A stretch of DNA of 33,576 nt. It comes from an uncultured Clostridium sp. (GTDB lineage Bacteria > Bacillota > Clostridia > TANB77 > CAG-508). The stretch lies in the NCBI GenBank assembly GCA_948472955.1, contig CAOKVW010000010.1, positions 1-33,576 on the forward strand, in the 5' to 3' direction. A program made the translations under genes and the position numbers. Positions 17,453-24,917 of this stretch are shown here, one piece after another (positions within the stretch are counted from its first letter, which is position 1; the number at the start of each line of letters is the position of its first letter). Under the pieces are notes generated by a model that had not been told where the DNA came from, made no database searches, and saw nothing but the letters and a program-made list of their open reading frames with translations.

Positions 17453-18289
17453 TTATTTGTGAAACTGAATTAACTGATGTATGGTATCTTTTAATTCTTT
17501 TCTTTCCACTATTTTATCAACAAAACCATGTTCCAACAAAAATTCAGCAGTTTGAAATCCCTCTGGCAACTTTTCTCCAATTGTTTGCTCAATGACTCTT
17601 TGTCCAGCAAAACCTATCATGGCACCTGGTTCTGCTAATATAATATCTGCTAAACTGGCAAAAGAAGCCGTAACACCACCATAAGTTGGGTCTGTTAAAA
17701 CAGAGATATATAACAAGCCAGCTTCATTTAATTTTGAGATAGCTGCTGTTGTTTTTGCCATTTGCATAAGAGATATAATTCCTTCTTGCATTCTGGCACC
17801 ACCAGAAACACAAAAGATAATCAATGGTAATTTTAAGGCAATCGCTTTTTCTATGGCATAGGTGATTTTTTCTCCTACTACAATCCCCATGCTTCCCATT
17901 AAAAAGCCACTATCCATAACACAAATAACTACTTTTTCTCCCTTTATTTTTCCCGTTCCACAACTCACTGCCTCTTGAATTCCTGTTTTTTCTCGTAATC
18001 CCTTTATTTTTTTTGGATAATCCTCTAATTCCAATGGATTGGTTGTATCAATATTTAAGTCAAATCTCTCATAAGTATCTTTATCAACAATGCTTTCTAG
18101 TCTTTTATTAATATGCATTCTAAAATAAGCTCCACAATTTGGGCAAATACTACTATTGGCTCTTACTGTTTCTTTGTATAATATTTCTTTACATGTATCG
18201 CATTTTACCCATTTACCAACCTGTATATCTACTTGATTTTCTGTTCTTTTAGCCGTAGGTTCTCTCTTTTTTATTTTATCAACAATCAT
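17453..18289 (-). CDS. accD: acetyl-CoA carboxylase carboxyltransferase beta subunit
   Basis: Partner of AccA. About 278 residues with an N-terminal zinc ribbon (CDTC...CPNC) and the carboxyltransferase core ([43 protein letters not shown]). Start ATG 18289 follows AAAGGGAAGAAAAAT; an in-frame upstream extension to 18316 is encoded partly by the adjoining repeat and is unlikely. It lies between accC and accA. Confidence 0.95.
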   Translation of the reverse strand: MIVDKIKKREPTAKRTENQVDIQVGKWVKCDTCKEILYKETVRANSSICPNCGAYFRMHINKRLESIVDKDTYERFDLNIDTTNPLELEDYPKKIKGLREKTGIQEAVSCGTGKIKGEKVVICVMDSGFLMGSMGIVVGEKITYAIEKAIALKLPLIIFCVSGGARMQEGIISLMQMAKTTAAISKLNEAGLLYISVLTDPTYGGVTASFASLADIILAEPGAMIGFAGQRVIEQTIGEKLPEGFQTAEFLLEHGFVDKIVERKELKDTIHQLIQFHK

Positions 18290-18317
18290 TATTTTTCTTC
18301 CCTTTCTATGGGACATT

Positions 18318-18415
18318 GGGACATGGGGACGTACTTTTTGTCCCTATCTACCTATCTCTATCTATTTTTCTGTTAAAACCTATGGATAGGGACAAAAAGT
18401 ACGTCCCCATGTCCC
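18318..18415. repeat. family C inverted repeat, copy C1 (accC-accD gap)
   Basis: Perfect 31-nt arms, 18318-18348 against 18385-18415, containing GGGACATGGGGACGTAC, with a 36-nt loop. The accC stop codon is 10 nt away. Confidence 0.85.
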
Positions 18416-18424
18416 TCCATGTCC

Positions 18425-19759
18425 CTAAAATTTCTTTTCAATAAACGAGGTATCAAAGTTTCCTCTGATGAAATCAGGATTTTTGATAATGCTAAATAAA
18501 AAGTCGATGTTGGTATCTACCCCTTCTATGACAATTTCTTCTAGGGCTCTTTTCATTTTGCTAATGGCTTCATTTCTGGTATCTCCATGTGTGATAATTT
18601 TCGCAATCATAGAATCGTAAGTAGGTGGAATGGTATATCCTTCATAAATAGCGGTATCTACTCTGATTCCATTTCCTCCCGGCAAATTTAATCCTGTAAT
18701 CGTTCCTGGACATGGCATAAAGTTTTTGCTTGGATTCTCTGCATTAATTCTACATTCGATACTATGTCCTTTAAACGTGATATTTTTTTGCTTTATTTTT
18801 AATGGCTCGCCTGCTGCTATTTTAATTTGTGCTTTTACAATATCAATTCCCGTTCTTTCTTCTGTAATTGGGTGTTCTACTTGAATTCTAGTATTCATCT
18901 CCATAAAATAGAAATTCTTATCACTATCTACTAAAAATTCGATGGTTCCACAGCTTGTATATCCTGCCACTTTGGCTGCTTTAATCGCTGCCTCTCCCAT
19001 CTTGTTTCTCAATTTATCGTCAATAGCAGTAGATGGTGTTTCTTCCAATATTTTCTGATTTTTTCTTTGAATCGAACAATCTCTTTCTCCTAAATGGATT
19101 ACATTTCCATGCTCATCTGCTAAAATTTGTATTTCTACATGTCTCGGATTTTGGATGAATTTTTCGATGTAAATTTCATCGTCGTTAAAAGACATCTTAG
19201 CCTCTTGTTTTACGATATTGTAGTTATTTTCTAATTCTTCGGCAGAATTGACAATGCGAATTCCTTTTCCGCCTCCTCCAGCTGCTGCTTTTAGCATAAT
19301 GGGATAACCAATTTTATTGGCTATTTTAATCGCATCTTTTAAACCTTTTACACTTCCATCTGAACCTGGTATGACAGGCACTCCTGCTGATTTCATTAAT
19401 TCTTTTGCATTTGACTTATTTCCCATTTTTTCAATTATTTGATACGATGGTCCGATAAATTTGATATTAGATTCCTCACATATTTTTGCAAATTGACTAT
19501 TTTCTGATAAAAATCCAAAACCCGGATGAATACTATCTGCACCAGTTATATTAGCAGCTTCTATCATATTTTTAAAATTCAAGTAGCTTTTTGCACTATT
19601 CGCTGGTCCAATACATATAGCTTCATCTGCCAAACGGGTATGCATGGCATCTTTATCGATTTCCGAATAAACAGCCACTGTTTTGATATTCATTTCTTTA
19701 CAAGCCCTTATAATACGAACGGCTATCTCTCCTCGATTCGCAATTAAAATCTTATTCAT
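18425..19759 (-). CDS. accC: biotin carboxylase subunit of acetyl-CoA carboxylase
   Basis: ATP-dependent carboxylation of the biotin on AccB. About 444 residues with the opening MNKILIANRGEIAVRIIRAC, the glycine-rich ATP-grasp loop AAAGGGGKGIRIV, and EMNTRIQVEHPITEE. ATG 19759 fits the family start; a 17-residue in-frame extension upstream is repeat sequence. Preceded by fabZ, followed by accD. Confidence 0.96.
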   Translation of the reverse strand: MNKILIANRGEIAVRIIRACKEMNIKTVAVYSEIDKDAMHTRLADEAICIGPANSAKSYLNFKNMIEAANITGADSIHPGFGFLSENSQFAKICEESNIKFIGPSYQIIEKMGNKSNAKELMKSAGVPVIPGSDGSVKGLKDAIKIANKIGYPIMLKAAAGGGGKGIRIVNSAEELENNYNIVKQEAKMSFNDDEIYIEKFIQNPRHVEIQILADEHGNVIHLGERDCSIQRKNQKILEETPSTAIDDKLRNKMGEAAIKAAKVAGYTSCGTIEFLVDSDKNFYFMEMNTRIQVEHPITEERTGIDIVKAQIKIAAGEPLKIKQKNITFKGHSIECRINAENPSKNFMPCPGTITGLNLPGGNGIRVDTAIYEGYTIPPTYDSMIAKIITHGDTRNEAISKMKRALEEIVIEGVDTNIDFLFSIIKNPDFIRGNFDTSFIEKKF

Positions 19760-19775
19760 GCTTTTATTTTCCTTT

Positions 19776-19806
19776 CTTGAGACAATGGGGACAGGTTTCA
19801 TTTGTC
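19776..19806. repeat. short inverted repeat in the fabZ-accC gap
   Basis: GAGACAAT-GGGGACAGG...ATTTGTCTC. Shares GGGGACAGG-like wording with families C and E. Confidence 0.4.
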
Positions 19807-19814
19807 TCATTTTT

Positions 19815-20237
19815 TTACACTACAGCAAAAGTTAATTCTCCTTTTGCTACGATTTTGTCCTCTACGGTTGCAATTGCTTCTCCTACTCCAATTGGTCCTT
19901 TTTTCTTGATGATTCTTACTTCTAGTTTTAATTTATCTCCTGGCACTACCATCTTTTTAAATTTCATTTTATCAATGCCTCCAAATAGAGCATTTTTTCC
20001 TTTGTTTTCTGCTAGGCTAAGAATGGCTACTGCCCCTGTCTGTGCTAGACTTTCCGTAATTAATACTCCTGGCATAATTGGATTTCCTGGAAAGTGTCCT
20101 TTAAAATACCATTCTTCTTCACTTACGTATTTATAGGCAATTGCACTTTCTCCTGGTATGTATTCTTCTACCTCATCTATCATTAGAAAAGGTTCTCTTT
20201 GTGGTATGATTTCTTTGATTTCTTCTTTTTTTAGCAT
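19815..20237 (-). CDS. fabZ: 3-hydroxyacyl-[acyl-carrier-protein] dehydratase FabZ
   Basis: Dehydrates 3-hydroxyacyl-ACP. About 140 residues of hot-dog fold with catalytic His and Glu in HFPGNPIMPGVLITESLAQ. ATG 20237 follows AGAAGGGAAAACA, so the in-frame extension to 20276 is rejected. Located between accB and accC as in other Clostridia. Confidence 0.95.
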   Translation of the reverse strand: MLKKEEIKEIIPQREPFLMIDEVEEYIPGESAIAYKYVSEEEWYFKGHFPGNPIMPGVLITESLAQTGAVAILSLAENKGKNALFGGIDKMKFKKMVVPGDKLKLEVRIIKKKGPIGVGEAIATVEDKIVAKGELTFAVV

Positions 20238-20305
20238 TGTTTTCCCTTCTTTCTTTGACTTGATACAAAATTCCAATTGATAAGAATCCTCACAACTTTA
20301 AAACT

Positions 20306-20758
20306 TTATTTTATTACAAATAATGGTTTTCCATATTCTACTGGTTCTCCATCTTTTACCAAAATTTCTTTCATTTCTCCATCCCATTCAGACTCTATCT
20401 CATTCATTAATTTCATAGCTTCTACAATACAAAGAACATCTCCCTTTTTTACTCTCTGACCCACTTGCACATAAGGGTCGCTATTAGGAGAAGGCTTTAG
20501 ATAGAAAGTTCCTACCATAGGAGATTTTACAATATTCCCCTCTTCTACTTTTTCTTCTTGTTTCTCTTCACTTGTTTCCACATGTTTTATTTCTTTTGTT
20601 GATACATTCTTCGTCGGTATATTTTCTGCTACTGTAACAACTTGCTTTTCCTCTTTTTTCATACTTATTTTTGTGCCATCTGGAAAATCAATATCAATAG
20701 CTGTTAATTTTGAATTTCCCATATCTTCCATAAGCTGTTTAATCTTTTCATACTCCAT
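20306..20758 (-). CDS. accB: biotin carboxyl carrier protein of acetyl-CoA carboxylase
   Basis: Carries the biotin between AccC and AccA/AccD. About 150 residues: an N-terminal helix ([17 protein letters not shown]), a charged linker rich in Glu, Lys and Val, and the biotinyl domain with the [11 protein letters not shown] biotinylation site (Lys in AMK). ATG 20758 is chosen for fit to the family; the longer in-frame ORF to 20854 would run into the A2 hairpin. The BirA needed for biotinylation is in the same operon. Confidence 0.94.
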   Translation of the reverse strand: MEYEKIKQLMEDMGNSKLTAIDIDFPDGTKISMKKEEKQVVTVAENIPTKNVSTKEIKHVETSEEKQEEKVEEGNIVKSPMVGTFYLKPSPNSDPYVQVGQRVKKGDVLCIVEAMKLMNEIESEWDGEMKEILVKDGEPVEYGKPLFVIK

Positions 20759-20789
20759 AATCTTCTCAATCCTTTCCATCTTTTTATAC

Positions 20790-20919
20790 AAGATTATTAT
20801 ATTTTTTAAGAAGTAACAATTCGGGGGGACCAACAAATTATAGACTGTTACCAAATTTTTAATTTGGTTTACAGTCTGTTATGTAGTTGGGAGTTACGAG
20901 TAAAAAATATAATAATCTT
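20790..20919. repeat. family A hairpin element, copy A2 (fabF-accB gap)
   Basis: 19-nt arms (AAGATTATTATATTTTTTA and inverse), GTAAC/GTTAC, CCAAC/GTTGG, core CGGGGGGA. The inner stem is longer than in the other copies (AGACTGT, then ACCAAATT). Confidence 0.85.
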
Positions 20920-20934
20920 TGTTATAAGTATTTA

Positions 20935-22170
20935 TTATTGATATTTTTTCAAAATAATACTAGCATTATGCCCACCAAATCCCAAAGAATTTGACATTAC
21001 GACATTGATTGGAGCCTTTCTAACCTCATTTGGTACCACATCTAAATCACAATCCTCATCTTTTTCTCGATAATTGATAGTTGGTGGAACCATTTGGTTT
21101 TCAATTGCTTTGGCACAAATAATTGCTTCCACACTACCTGCTGCTCCTAGCAAATGCCCTATATTTCCTTTGGTCGAACTTACCATTACTGTTTTGCTTG
21201 CCTCACCTAATGCTGATTTGATTGCCATTGTTTCGCAAGAATCATTCAAATGAGTCGATGTACCATGTGCATTAATATAATCAATTTCTTCTGGTTTCAT
21301 CTTAGCATCCTCAATTGCTCTTTTCATGGCTCTTGCTCCACCTTCTCCTTCTGGTGCTGGTGAAGTAATATGATAAGCATCTGATGTAGCACCATATCCT
21401 ACTACCTCTGCATAAATTTTAGCCTTTCTTTGGATAGCATGTTCTAACTCTTCTAATACAAGAATTCCTGCTCCTTCTCCCATGACAAATCCACTTCTTT
21501 CTTTGTCAAATGGAATACTTGCTCTATTTTTATCGGTTGCATAAGACAAGGCTTTCATATTCTCAAACCCTGCAATTCCCACACTACAGATAGAAGCCTC
21601 TGTTCCTCCTGCTAAGACAACATCTTCTGAACCATATTTAATCGTTTTGTAAGCCTCTCCTATGGCATGTGTGGAAGAAGCACAGGCTGTTACAATCGAA
21701 ATGGATTCTCCTTTTAGCCCTAAATCAATAGCAATATTTCCTGCTGGCATATTCGCAATTGCCATAGGAATGAACATCGGTGATACTCTATTGTTTCCTT
21801 TTATATAATTGATTTCGCATTGTTCTTGGATGGTTTTTAAACCTGCAATACCAGAACTTACAAATACGCCAACTCTTTCTAAATCTGTATTTTCTTCGGT
21901 AATTCCACTATCTTGAAAAGCCTCTCTTGCTGCTACTAAAGCAAATTGTGAACTTCTATCTAATCTTTTGGCTTGTTTTGGCTCTAAATAATCCAGTGGG
22001 TTAAAATCTTTTACCTCTGCATCTAGACTCGTTTTGTAGCCTGTACTATCAAATAAGGTTATGGTATCAATTCCACATTTTTTTTCTTGGATTCCTTTCC
22101 ATGTTTCTTCTGTATTTTTTCCGATTGGAGTGATTGCTCCTAATCCTGTAATAACAACTCTTTTTTCCAT
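20935..22170 (-). CDS. fabF: 3-oxoacyl-[acyl-carrier-protein] synthase II FabF
   Basis: Elongating condensing enzyme. About 411 residues with the Cys-His-His triad: TACASSTHAIGEA, NAHGTSTHLND and KGNIGHLLGAAG. ATG 22170 (MEKRVVITGLGAITP) has AAGGATGG at good spacing; the in-frame start at 22191 lacks a usable site. Confidence 0.96.
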   Translation of the reverse strand: MEKRVVITGLGAITPIGKNTEETWKGIQEKKCGIDTITLFDSTGYKTSLDAEVKDFNPLDYLEPKQAKRLDRSSQFALVAAREAFQDSGITEENTDLERVGVFVSSGIAGLKTIQEQCEINYIKGNNRVSPMFIPMAIANMPAGNIAIDLGLKGESISIVTACASSTHAIGEAYKTIKYGSEDVVLAGGTEASICSVGIAGFENMKALSYATDKNRASIPFDKERSGFVMGEGAGILVLEELEHAIQRKAKIYAEVVGYGATSDAYHITSPAPEGEGGARAMKRAIEDAKMKPEEIDYINAHGTSTHLNDSCETMAIKSALGEASKTVMVSSTKGNIGHLLGAAGSVEAIICAKAIENQMVPPTINYREKDEDCDLDVVPNEVRKAPINVVMSNSLGFGGHNASIILKKYQ

Positions 22171-22228
22171 TTTTTCTTCCATCCTTTCCATTCCTTTTTA
22201 CTACTCAACTTTAGCACCTTTTGTCTTT

Positions 22229-22344
22229 AAAGTTTATCTATTTTTTATGAGTAACAATTCGTGGGGACCAGCAAGATTACAGTCTGTTATGTAATTACAG
22301 ACTGTTCGCAGTTGGGAGTTACAAATAAAAAATAGATAAACTTT
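22229..22344. repeat. family A hairpin element, copy A3 (fabG-fabF gap)
   Basis: 20-nt perfect arms (AAAGTTTATCTATTTTTTAT and inverse), GTAAC/GTTAC, CCAGC/GTTGG (one G.T pair), inner ACAGTCTGT/ACAGACTGT, core CGTGGGGA. Confidence 0.85.
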
Positions 22345-22383
22345 TTAATAAACATCAATAGAACTAAATCGTAACAATTTGTT

Positions 22384-23118
22384 TTACATTAACATACCAC
22401 CATCAACATGTAGCACTTGACCCGTAATATACGAACTATCCTTTGAAGCCAAAAATTTCACAACATTAGCCACATCTTGAGAGGTACCCATACGTTTCAA
22501 AGGAATACTTTTGGCAATTTCTTCTTTAACCTCATCCTTTAAAACCTCTGTCATACTGGTTTCAATAAAACCCGGAGCCACTGCATTTACTAAAATGCCT
22601 CTTGAAGCCACTTCCTTTGCCAAGCTTTTGGTAAATCCAATCATACCTGCTTTTGAAGCAGCATAATTGGTTTGACCTGCATTTCCTGAAACGCCTACCA
22701 CAGAAGAAATATTGATAATTCTTCCAGAACGTGCTTTTAACATATGGTTGATTACATTTTTTGTCACATTAAAAGTTCCCACTAGATTAACATCAATGAC
22801 TTGTTCAAAATCTTCTTTCTTCATTCTCATCAATAACATATCTTTTGTAATACCTGCATTATTCACTAACACATCTATCGTTCCAAACTTTTCAATTACT
22901 TGTTTTACCAATTCCTCGCAATCTTCAAAACAAGAAACATCACCTTTAACTGCAAAGCATTCTACTCCTATTTCTGCTATTTCCTTTTTGACATTTTCTA
23001 ATTCTTCATTTTCCTTACGATAATTTAGGGCAATATCATATCCCTCTTTCGCAAGTGTTATCGCAATTTGTCTTCCAATTCCTCTTGTTGCACCTGTAAT
23101 CAAAGCTACTTGATTCAT
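22384..23118 (-). CDS. fabG: 3-oxoacyl-[acyl-carrier-protein] reductase FabG
   Basis: NADPH-dependent ketoreductase of the fatty-acid cycle. About 244 residues with TGATRGIGRQIA, NNAGITKD, catalytic Ser in NISSVVG and YAASK. ATG 23118 follows AAAGGAGAGTTGAGAAAA; the upstream TTG at 23127 abuts the ribosome site and is rejected. Confidence 0.96.
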   Translation of the reverse strand: MNQVALITGATRGIGRQIAITLAKEGYDIALNYRKENEELENVKKEIAEIGVECFAVKGDVSCFEDCEELVKQVIEKFGTIDVLVNNAGITKDMLLMRMKKEDFEQVIDVNLVGTFNVTKNVINHMLKARSGRIINISSVVGVSGNAGQTNYAASKAGMIGFTKSLAKEVASRGILVNAVAPGFIETSMTEVLKDEVKEEIAKSIPLKRMGTSQDVANVVKFLASKDSSYITGQVLHVDGGMLM

Positions 23119-23137
23119 TTTTCTCAACTCTCCTTTA

Positions 23138-23251
23138 GGACATGGGGACGTACTTTTTGTCCCTATGTCTAATTATTTTTTCTTGTAGTGCATATTCCAC
23201 ACTAACACCTTAATTTGACAGACTAGGGACATTATCTACGTCCCCATGTCC
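23138..23251. repeat. family C inverted repeat, copy C2 (fabD-fabG gap)
   Basis: Arms GGACATGGGGACGTA (23138-23152) and inverse (23237-23251). The right arm is inside fabD and encodes its last residues. Confidence 0.75.
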
Positions 23252-24178
23252 TATTTCATCTAGCACTTTTTCCAAGGTTTCTACATTATTTACATTTAAA
23301 ATGGTAACCTCTTTATCCGTATCCAATCTTTTGACAAAACCAGACAAAGTTCTACCTGATCCTATTTCAATAAAAGTATCAATTCCAGCATCTAACATCG
23401 TTTTCAAACTTTTTGAAAATCTCACTGGGCTAACAATATGCTTTGCCAAAATATCCTTCACATCATCTTGATTGCTATATATCTCTCCATCGATATTTTT
23501 CACAACTGCTGTTTTAAAATCATGAAGGGTAACCTGCTCTAGTTCGTTTCTTAAAGCCTCTGATGCTTGGATTAGTTTTTCTGTATGAAAAGGTCCTGCT
23601 GTTTTTAGAACTCTTACTTTTTTAGCCCCTAAATCTTTCGCGATTATTTCTGCTTGCTCTACTGCTTCCTTTTCTCCTGAAATAGCAATTTGACCAGTGG
23701 TATTGAAATTGGCTGGAACGACAAATCCGTTGGTTACTTTTTGGCAAACCTCTTGCACTTGTTCTTCGCTCATCCCCATAATAGCTGCCATTAACCATTC
23801 CCCCTCTGGAACTAGTTCTTGCATATATTCTCCTCTTTTTTGGACTAATTTGATTCCTTCTTCAAAATCCAATGCTTGGCTATTAATCAAAGCAGAATAT
23901 TCTCCCAAACTTAATCCAGCAGACATCTTAGCTTGTATTCCATTTTCTTGTAAGACTGCTAAGATAGCCAAACTCATGGTTAAAATAGCAAGTTGCGTAT
24001 TTTTTGTTTGATTTAATATTTCTTCCTCTCCGTTAAACGTTATTTGTGCTATATCAATTCCTGTTATTTCCTTCACTTTTTCATATACTTTTTTTACCGT
24101 CTCATATTTTTCATATAAGTCTTGCCCCATTCCAATGCTTTGTGAACCTTGACCTGGAAATAAAAAACCTATTTTCAT
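23210..24178 (-). CDS. fabD: malonyl-CoA:ACP transacylase FabD
   Basis: Loads malonyl groups on ACP. 322 residues with GQGSQ, the GLSLGEYSA nucleophile elbow, and the His of AGPFHTEKL. Start follows GAAAGGATGAAGATAAA. The final residues (GHGDVDNVPSLSN) are encoded by repeat C2, so the native C-terminus was replaced or extended. No acpP or fabH gene is in this operon. Confidence 0.95.
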   Translation of the reverse strand: MKIGFLFPGQGSQSIGMGQDLYEKYETVKKVYEKVKEITGIDIAQITFNGEEEILNQTKNTQLAILTMSLAILAVLQENGIQAKMSAGLSLGEYSALINSQALDFEEGIKLVQKRGEYMQELVPEGEWLMAAIMGMSEEQVQEVCQKVTNGFVVPANFNTTGQIAISGEKEAVEQAEIIAKDLGAKKVRVLKTAGPFHTEKLIQASEALRNELEQVTLHDFKTAVVKNIDGEIYSNQDDVKDILAKHIVSPVRFSKSLKTMLDAGIDTFIEIGSGRTLSGFVKRLDTDKEVTILNVNNVETLEKVLDEIGHGDVDNVPSLSN

Positions 24179-24214
24179 TTTATCTTCATCCTTTCTTCCT
24201 TTAACCTCTTGTAC

Positions 24215-24350
24215 CTTTTGTATTGAAAGTTTATCTGTTTTTTATGAGTAACAAATCGGGGGGACCAGCAAGATTACAGTCTGTTATGTAATTACAGACT
24301 GTTCGCAGCTGGGAGTTACGAATAAAAACAGATAAACTTTCAATACAAAG
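24215..24350. repeat. family A hairpin element, copy A4 (birA-fabD gap)
   Basis: Arms CTTT(T)GTATTGAAAGTTTATCTG... and inverse, the longest of the four. The right arm includes the last codons and stop of birA, so the left arm is an inverted copy of that gene end. GTAAC/GTTAC, CCAGC/GCTGG, core CGGGGGGA. Confidence 0.85.
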
Positions 24351-24917
24351 TCCCCCTTGTTTTCTCTTCCAACAAATTACAAAACTCTGTTATCACTTTT
24401 TTACCATCTACCGTTATTCCAAACTCATTTTTAATCGAAGAAGCTAATTCACGTATTTCTGGAGAAAACTGTTTTTGATTGGTATTAATACCGAATACCA
24501 ACAACAACATATTTTACCATTTTTCCTTGTAATTTCGTCTCTGTCAAAATGCCACCTATCTTCTTACCTTGATAAACAATATCGTTGGGATGTTGAATCT
24601 CAAGAGAAATAGCATATAATTTTTCAAAAACCTTAACCATGATTTCTGCTATTTCAAGAGTAAATCCTTCCAATTTCTCAATTTCGCAATTTGTCTCCAT
24701 TAAGATAGAAAACGCGATATTATCTTTTTCATCGGTAAACCATTTCCTTCCATGTGTTCCGCTTTCCTCTGGTTTGTTTATCTGCTAAAATAATGGTTCC
24801 ATTTACAATGGCATTTTTTTCAACTTGTCGCCAAACCTCTCGTTGTGTTGAGTCAATTTCTTGATAATGAATCACATTTCTCCCCAAAATTTGGGTTTTC
24901 AAATTTTCTAATTGCAC
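24340..24917 (-). CDS. birA: biotin-[acetyl-CoA-carboxylase] ligase BirA, with two +1 shifts at CGG
   Basis: Attaches biotin to AccB. The start is GTG 24917, overlapping the stop of the acyl-CoA ligase, after AGAGGAG. The frame reads IDSTQREVW...ADKQTRGK to CGG (24759-24761); skipping C gives GTHGRKWFTDEKDN, the GRGRxGR-type motif that closes the bio-AMP loop. It reads on through QHPNDIVYQGKKIGGILTE to KYVVVGI, meets a second CGG (24491-24493), and skipping C gives GINTNQKQFSPEI and runs to TGA at 24340. Joined length is about 191 residues: a single-domain ligase lacking the HTH and most of the C-terminal SH3-like domain. Both glycines restored are conserved in the family. Confidence 0.87.
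24491..24493 (-). other. second +1 shift site in birA (ATT CGG T)
   Basis: In-frame CGG near codon 142. Skipping C gives GGT (Gly), restoring VVGI-GINTN; unshifted reading stops one codon later. Confidence 0.9.
24759..24761 (-). other. first +1 shift site in birA (AAG CGG A)
   Basis: In-frame CGG at codon 53. Skipping C gives GGA (Gly), restoring TRGK-GTHGRKW. Confidence 0.9.

Noticed and set aside
20758..20854. 32-residue N-terminal extension of AccB
   Set aside because: Encoded by the A2 hairpin arm; the family start is at 20758.
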